Of a DNA stretch of 64,000 nucleotides, positions 57,663-64,000 are shown one piece after another. The position numbers and the translations under genes were made by a program. Numbering within the stretch: the first letter of the stretch is position 1; each line of letters begins with the position of its first letter. The notes beneath the pieces were generated by a model, which was not told where the DNA came from, did not search any database, and saw only the letters and a list, made by a program, of their open reading frames with translations. The stretch comes from Cololabis saira (lineage: Eukaryota; Chordata; Actinopteri; Beloniformes; Belonidae), in NCBI RefSeq assembly GCF_033807715.1, contig NC_084591.1:31844590-31908589 (forward strand), in the 5' to 3' direction.

Positions 57663-58134
57663 CACTGTCTTGCATGTTTTAGATGTTGTTCCCGAACGTT
57701 GGCTCTCGTCTCCCCGAGTTGGTCAAAAAAATACTTCAGAACACACTGACCCGACGCCGACTAGAGCGTACGTTCTGCACGTGCGTGAGGCGTAATACAT
57801 CCCCATAACTGCAGGCGGCGCTAATCTGTGATGTCGCACAAAAACAAAAGGAAAAAAAGAATAACTGGAAATGACGGATCGCACTAGTGTCGAGTTCTGA
57901 ACTGAACCTGCCGTTTTCACGTCTGATAGAAGTCAAGAAGGATCGAAAATAAGATGGCTAATAATGAAAATGTTCTACCATATACAAATATAGCCCACAT
58001 AAACACAAACAAATAACCTTAAACAAAGTGAAAAGTGTGTGACTATTTATTTCATTTTAGAGTGACCTCACTGATGACATGTCATGAAGTTGAGCAGCTT
58101 GTGTATCAAAGAGAAAGGAACGCGTTTCAGCACC

Positions 58135-59480
58135 ATGGCCAGCATCACGGCTTTTAACAAGAAATTTGATGTTCAATTTAAAGGTGACCTATTATGGCAT
58201 TTAATGTATATTTTAAACAGGCCTTGAATGTCTTAAAAACAATCTAAAGCTTGTTTTTTCTACATAAATCATAATTCCAGCCTGTGGGCCCTGTCACTAG
58301 TTTTACCGCTTCTAACCTCTTTTTCTGCGCCTCATTTTTAGGGAAGGGGGGGGTATGATAATGAGCCTCTGTGCTGATTGGCTCCCTGAATGACGTGTAG
58401 CAGGGGAGGAGAATAAACCTCGCTCCGCCAGAGCAGCCCGAGCCTGTAAATTATCACAACACTGAATTTTCACAAATGGAAACTTTATTGTTAAAAAATA
58501 AAATATGAGTTGTATATAAATAACATTTATGCACTATTTCAGCCGGATCTACCCGGCGGATGCTGAACGCTGGCCCCGGAGCCACGCCGGGCGACCGGGA
58601 GCAGCGCTGCTTGAGCAGCGCGCATCACCGCGGCTTTAACCGGGGAATCTGACCGGTTCCGACCGGCCGGGACCGCAGGAACCGGCCTGGACTGGTAGCA
58701 GGGACTCCCGGGGACCGACCAGCCGAATTTCAGCCGGATCTGCGCGGCGGATGCTGCGCGACGGGCGCCGCAACTCCACGGCGGGCGCACAGATCGCTCC
58801 GGAGCGCATCCGCGGCGCATCGTCGGTTACCGGTGATCAAACCGACAGATTTGCCTGAAAATCTTGGAGGGTGAAGCTGGTCCGACCTGGGACAGACCCC
58901 CGAGGACCCAGCTCCCAAACCACCCGGGAACCTGGATGATTTAACCCGGATCCGCGGCACTGCGTCCGACTGGCTGAAGGAAGCTCCGCTCCAGCAGCAT
59001 AGAGAGCTGGTTGTGGGCGTGGTTTCAGCAGCGGAGGCTGAACCTCTGGAAATCTGCTCCCGTCATGACGTCACGACGGGAGCAGATTCTAATCGGCTCA
59101 AAAAAAAACACGTGACACTGGGGGACTCTGTCCGGCGGGGGTCAGAGACCTTGCAGAATTTCATGGTATTTTGTCTCCCCTGTGCTGGCAGGGTGAGGGG
59201 AGACCACTTTATATATGTTAAAACAAGAAAAAACGTGTTTTTCATAATAGGTCCCCTTTAAGTTAAATCTAGTTCGATATGCAGAACTAAATAGCGGAGA
59301 AGCAGCTGCCAGAGAATTCGGCGTGGAAAGCAAAAGAGTAAGAGAGTTGGAAAAAAAATAAAACCAAACTCCAAGAGTTAGCTACGGAAAACAGCAAGCA
59401 CCGGAGGTTGCATGGTAGGGGGAGAAAAAAACTAGAGGCTAAAGTCGTCGCTTGGATACTTCACAAGCATGCCAGGCACC
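58135..59480 (+). pseudogene. Pogo-like bipartite HTH gene interrupted by a TTAA element
   Basis: An ATG with good context (CACCATGG, 58135) after an acceptor-like TTTCAG starts MASITAFNKKFDVQF. The frame stops at the TTAA element (58182-59257). It resumes exactly in frame at 59262 with LNLVRYAELNSGEAAAREFG and VESKRVREL (to about 59352). This is a Brinker/psq-type helix-turn-helix as in pogo-like transposases. A one-base shift in an A run near 59357 separates it from KLQELATENSKHRRLHGRGR and KKLEAKVVAWIL..HQRVSWK (about 59366-59480), which looks like the second, CENP-B-type HTH. No DDE catalytic domain is seen, so it may be a domesticated or partial copy. The gene is broken by the element, the shift and a later stop. 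Confidence 0.55.
58182..59257. mobile_element. TTAA-flanked non-autonomous element, 1.08 kb (family T, copy 2)
   Basis: Ends AGGTGACCTATTATGG and CATAATAGGTCCCCT, flanked by TTAA (58178-58181 and 59258-59261). The outer parts match the element at 31735-32669 closely, for example AGGCCTTGAATGTCTTAAAA on the left and GTGTTTTTCATAATAGG on the right. The core differs: a ~550-bp very CpG-rich segment (58540-58990) replaces the MITE-bearing core of copy 1. It is inserted inside coding sequence. Confidence 0.85.
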
Positions 59481-61680
59481 AGCGTGTGTCATGGAAGATA
59501 ATACGAATAATATGAAAAGAGTTGTATCAGACCTCCAAGAAAGACCGCTGTGGGCATGTTATAGCCTTGTTTGAGCTTGGCCTTCGTTGCGGTGCTGATA
59601 CGGCACCGGTACACATCCCACACGAGGAGTTTTCAAGTTTATTTTCCATAATGTGATGTGAGAAAGTCAAAATAATAAACAAAAACAATGTGCTTAAGCT
59701 GATAATACTTGAACATATGTTAATTAAAAAAATTAAATGATCATTTATGTTTCACAGGAATTACATCCAAATAAATAAAGGCGTAAAGTGCATTTCCTGG
59801 TTCGACTGCTCTGTCGTAGCTGGTGCTGCAGCGGCGAATCCTCAGTGGGGAGAAAGAGTGCACTCTTTAGCTCTTATAGATGAACTTATGTACCTGTTAC
59901 TTAGATCTCTGTGGACTGTAGAAGAACCAGGTACAAAAGAATGATCGGGGTCCTTTAAAAAAGTGCTGGGCCATTTCATCTCCAGGTGTTTATGAATAAA
60001 TACGCCTTTATGAATGGCCACTTCCTCCAGAAGGGAGCGTTGTGTCAGGACTAGTAGCTACTGAACCCAGAATGCAAACACAGAGAACCTAAGGTGTTTA
60101 AGAGAAAGTTTTGTTGCTTTAGCTGAGGACATCTGGTAAAGGAAGTATTGTCTATGGACGGGAATAGTAGCAGGTGACAGGTTCTTAGATCAGTGGCACA
60201 AGAAAACTAGTGATAGAGCGATGCAGTGAATAAGTTGTTTTTTTTTATTTACAAGTTTACCAGCTTGAGGGCCACCTAATTTGCTCATAAAAGTTTTGTA
60301 ATAAATGTTTGTGATCTGATGTGATCTGTTTTTATCTGAGCGTTGGCGTGCAACTGTGTGATTCTCAATCTGTTGATCCTTTTGGGCAGGAATATTTCGG
60401 CCGTAAGAGATTATTTTAGAAAGAGTTGTGATAATCACTCACATGTTAATTAGTTCATATCAGAGAAAAAGCTGGAGAATGAGTGTAGCCTGATGGAGAA
60501 ACACTGATCATCATCTAAGTTATAACGTCTTGGTGGCGGCAGCCGGTGGTTTCCTTCTGTTTGAGGAGGAATCCTGTATCTTTAGACCATGGAAGACACA
60601 TCCCAATGTGTCAAAGACATCTTTATTTGACTTCTGTGCTTCTGTGCTCTAGCCACAGCTTGTTAGTCTCCAAAAGGTGGTGGTGCTTTCAATCTCTAGC
60701 ATCACAATAAACTGCATAGTATTGTTTTCTGTGCTGATGAGGGATCGCAGGGCAACAATATGTGCCCATAAAATGAAATATTAATTCAGCGTAGGACAGT
60801 CATGAGCCACAGTGTGCGCACACTATATGCTAATATGGTTTTCATGACAGCTGAGACACTGCAGAGCCCCTTTGCCTGCAGTTTTCCATTATCTGGTACT
60901 TGAAAGCGCCCACGGGCACTGAAAGAAACAGAGGAGCATTGAGAAGCAGCTCGGGGGTCAGTCCTGAGGAATTCTTTCCCTCCTCCCTCTTCTTGCAAAG
61001 AGCTGTGTGCATGCCATCTGTGCGGGGAATACTTGCCACCCTGTTCAGACAAGAGTTTGAGAGTTTTCTCCTTAAAATTTTCTGTGACTCTGCTCTGCAT
61101 CTTTCAAGGCTTGTAACAAAGATTTCAAACGGAAACAATGTAATTTCTTTTTTCTAAATCAATGGAAAATGATGCTTTGGTAGTCACCATTGCCAAGCTG
61201 AGTATCACTGAAACAACTAATCAGAGCAATGTAAAGCATTCCCCCCTTGTGTTCTTTTTACGAACACAACTTCCCAAGTCCTGACTCCATATCTCTGTAA
61301 CTCTCTGTATTTAGTCATGACAGACTTTAGAAAGAAGAAAAAGAAGATCTTGACTTCGAAGAAGACAGACAAAAACATATTTAGTCTTTGACAAGGGTGA
61401 AGGTACTGGGTGATTATTTAAAGGATTTTTCAGAGGCAAAGACCCTATATAATGCAGGAATGCATAATGATTAAGTTGTGTAATAGCACAATAATAAGGC
61501 CAAAAACAGCTGGAAACCATGTCACATCCAGTGCTGCCAGAGACGTGTAAATGCAAGAAATAAAAAAAAGGGTTTACATTACTATTGCGACTTTGAACTA
61601 TCCTCTTTGAACAAACAAAGTAATAATAGCGATCGATACAAAAACACATATTCACCATTCAGAAAAGAAAAAGTAAATAA
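59481..61680. other. No further gene recognised
   Basis: A 65-codon frame at 59747-59944, in the same direction as the pogo-like gene, has an acceptor-like TTTCACAG ahead of it and could be a further exon, but no domain is recognised. The rest is unique sequence. Confidence 0.3.
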
Positions 61681-61689
61681 GTAACAATA

Positions 61690-61900
61690 ATTCTGATAAT
61701 TATATGATTGATTAATAATCAATTAATGATGATAATAATAATAATGAAAGCAGTAATAACAGTAATATTCTAACATTATAATAATCACAATTACAGTTAC
61801 AATAATAACAGTAATATTAATATAATAATTATGATTAATAATTTTGCTCATAATAATGCACCCATTTATAATCAATAATAATAATAAGAAGAAGTCAATT
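61690..61900. repeat. AT-rich (AATAAT)n-like tract
   Basis: Degenerate ATA/ATAATA triplets with interspersed CAGTAATA; adjacent to the 3' side of the minus-strand LINE and possibly part of its tail. Confidence 0.6.
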
Positions 61901-62045
61901 AATTTAAATGTATATATGAAGAGTGCAGGGAGAGAAAAAGAAAAATTACTTGAATAATTAAAAAAAATGTTTTAAATAAACAAATATAGGAGGAAATAAA
62001 GAAGAAGAGTGTATTATGGCCTTGTGGAGATGTGCGTAGGCTGTT

Positions 62046-63735
62046 TTAATACGGGTGTAGAGTGAGAAATGGATTCCTGGTTTCCTTAAAGGCAGACTTA
62101 TGCTTTTGGTAGAGGCTACAATTTTTTCCATTAATATGAATCAGTGGTATCAGTGGTTGATGTGTAACGATTGTTTTGATTTCCAATTTAGCAGAACTGT
62201 TTTCTTGGCGATAGTGAGAGAAATGAGCAGCGGGTTTCTGTATCTGGTTGGGAGGTTGATTTGTGTGATATCTCCGAGCAAGAGGGATGGGGATGCTGGG
62301 ATTCTGCAACTCAATATTGAAGAGAGTTTTTTTTGTGACTGCTACCCAAAAAGTGTGAACTGGTTCGCATGTCCAGGTTGCGTGAGAGTAATCATCGGTG
62401 CTACCTAAAGTGTATTGTGAGCAGATGTCTGTGTCAGTTAAACCCATTTTTAGCATTTTGTGTTGAGTGATGTGAGTCAAATGTAGTGTCTTATACTGTA
62501 TAAATTGTAAGTTTGCGTTATTTGTCATATAAAAGTTATTTATACAGATTTGTATCCAGAGGTCAGGGTTGGGAGAAACAGCCAAATCATTTCCCCATTT
62601 TGAGGTTGGGAGTATTATTGATTCATCTGAGTTGGATAGAAGTTTATATACTTTTGAGATAATTTTTTTGGAGTCTGTGAATTTCTTGATTTCATCACCT
62701 GGTCTGAAGGGTTGAAGGGAGTTTTTGATTATGTTAATCTTAGATTTGATAATCGATTTAAGCTGTTGATATTGGAAGAGCTGATTTCTCCCAACCCCTA
62801 ACTAACCTCTGGGTTAGTGTGTTAAAACCTATAAAATGGTCATTTTCAAAAAGGTGATGAAGGTGAGTGATTCCTTTTATTTGCCATGTGGGAAAGTGAA
62901 TGGGAGTGTTGTCAGAAAGAAAATCAGAGTTGTGCCAAATTGGGGTGTACTTACATGGTGATGTTGATGATCCAGTGATTCTACAGGCTTTCTACCAGGC
63001 TGTCAGAGTTGTAGAGATTACTGTATTTTTGAAGAGGTTGAATTTTTTTATTGAATGTTGAGGAACTGAAGGTCTGTGAGTAAGATGTTTTTACATTGGG
63101 ATTGTTCTAAATCTGTCCATGAATTACTGTATTTGGGTTGTTGAGTCCATTTTGTTAGGTACTGTAGTTGGTTTGTTAAAAAGTATAGTGGGAAGTTTGG
63201 TGCTTCAAACCTTTTTTTCTTTTGTAATGTTGAGTGACATTTTTGTTTAGTTTTTTATTTTCCCAATAGAACTGGGTAATTGAGGTGTTGAGAGATTTGA
63301 ACCGTTTAAAGACTGATTTTATGTTGTGAATGGCTATTTTGAATTCCTTTAATTTTATAGCTTTTTCGTATTGCTGTGGCAAGTGGTTCAATGAAAATGG
63401 AGAATAAAGAAGGTGAGAGTGGGCATCCTTGTCTGGTGCCTCTGTGAAGTGTGAATCCCCGTGATGTGATACCATTTGTGGTTATTGTGGCCATAGGTGA
63501 GGTGTAAAGAGTCTTGATCCAGTGGATGAACGACTCTCCAAAACCAAACTTGTGGAGGGTGTTGAGTAAAAATGACCAATTCACGTTATCGAATGCTTTT
63601 TTTGCATCTAATGATACAATTATAATTTTGTTTTTGGTTCGCTGTGTTAGGTTAATCAGATTGAATAGTTTACAAGTATTATTGGAAGAGTGTCTGTTTT
63701 TGATGAAGCCTAATGCTTTATCCATTCTTTTTTAC
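62046..63735 (-). pseudogene. L1-group LINE ORF2 (RT to C-terminus), 5'-truncated and internally deleted
   Basis: Reading on minus from 63725, GFIKNRHSSNNTCKLFNLI, SLDAKKAFDNVNW (palm motif A) and RGTRQGCPLSPSLFSIFIEP identify an L1-group reverse transcriptase. The catalytic FADD box that should follow KISL is missing: the frame passes directly into FKRFKSLNTSITQFYWENKK, implying an internal deletion near 63300. Further on, MAVSPNPDLWIQICINNFYM..LRLTHITQ-like and DICSQYTLGSTDDYSHATWT (62585-62360) are the C-terminal region with its Cys/His pattern. Frames change several times. The 5' end stops near 63735. It is not functional. Confidence 0.75.
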
Positions 63736-63739
63736 AGTG

Positions 63740-64000
63740 TGTGCATGCCCACAAGATTCTGACAATATTTCCATTATGTAGCACGGACCTGCTAACATCC
63801 AGGGTCTTCTGAGGAGTGTGTGCGTATCTTGGGAACTGTTTGTTATTGATGAGAGCAGAGATGACATGTCTTCAGGTCTGCAACAGCACGTTCTGATTCA
63901 TTGCTCCCTGCGGAGCACCGCTATGCTATTTGTCGGCCACACAAACAGAGTGCATTCTGGGGATCCTCTGAGTGTGACTGTAAGACGTTTACTGGTCTCA
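63740..64000. other. Unique sequence, nothing recognised
   Basis: No repeat ends, motifs or convincing open frames seen. Confidence 0.4.

Noticed and set aside
60022..60110. Possible LTR start (TGTCAGGACTAGTAGC)
   Set aside because: No matching end, duplication or partner LTR was found.

Overview
This window looks like nuclear DNA of a spiny-rayed teleost fish. It is AT-rich and mostly non-coding, with long CA/TG, TA and GC-rich microsatellites, many nested non-autonomous DNA transposons, and fragments of L2/CR1-group, Rex1-like and L1-group LINEs, Tc1, hAT and LTR elements that are typical of fish introns and intergenic DNA. There is no bacterial-style gene organisation. Family names rest on motif recognition by eye; no database search was possible.

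Layout. 1-4490 is a complex tandem array: ~128-bp units flank an ~816-bp higher-order repeat, and a 41-42-bp GC-box/CCAAT minisatellite sits in the middle. 4840-11661 is a ~6.8-kb DNA transposon with ~360-bp terminal inverted repeats. Its interior, which carries a gene with an XPG-like nuclease region followed by a Cys-rich finger, has been tandemly triplicated (~2,001 bp per unit), and its right repeat is split by a MITE. 12378-14043 holds two abutting TTAA-flanked elements that share one TTAA. 14243-14578 is a solo LTR. 17784-19288 is a hAT-like element with an 8-bp duplication and a nested insertion. 19330-19639 is a CpG-rich stretch ending in a consensus splice donor, a possible first exon. 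24868-27000 holds a Harbinger-like MITE, a minus-strand Rex1-like LINE and an isolated coding exon. 31735-35345 holds a TTAA element and a long plus-strand L2-group LINE, itself broken by a retro-insertion and a 40-bp tandem expansion. 36615-45445 contains further LINE tails, three DNA elements and a Tc1 pseudogene.

The best candidate host coding exon is 47900-48084 (+). It encodes a type II membrane anchor resembling the N-terminus of GalNAc-4-O-sulfotransferases (CHST8/CHST9 type) and ends at a splice donor; the catalytic exons are not in the window. The CpG-rich exon near 19639 lies on the same strand and could be its non-coding first exon, which would make most of 19.6-47.9 kb an intron, but this is inference.

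48880-59480 is a stack of nested insertions that can be ordered: a MITE with GTTTACATGCAG ends is split by a hAT element, which in turn carries smaller MITEs. A second copy of the same MITE carries a perfect 86-bp palindrome in its right end. A TTAA element sits exactly inside the first helix-turn-helix region of a pogo-like gene. An ERV-like solo LTR lies at 54039-54507, and a degraded minus-strand L1-group LINE closes the window (62046-63735).
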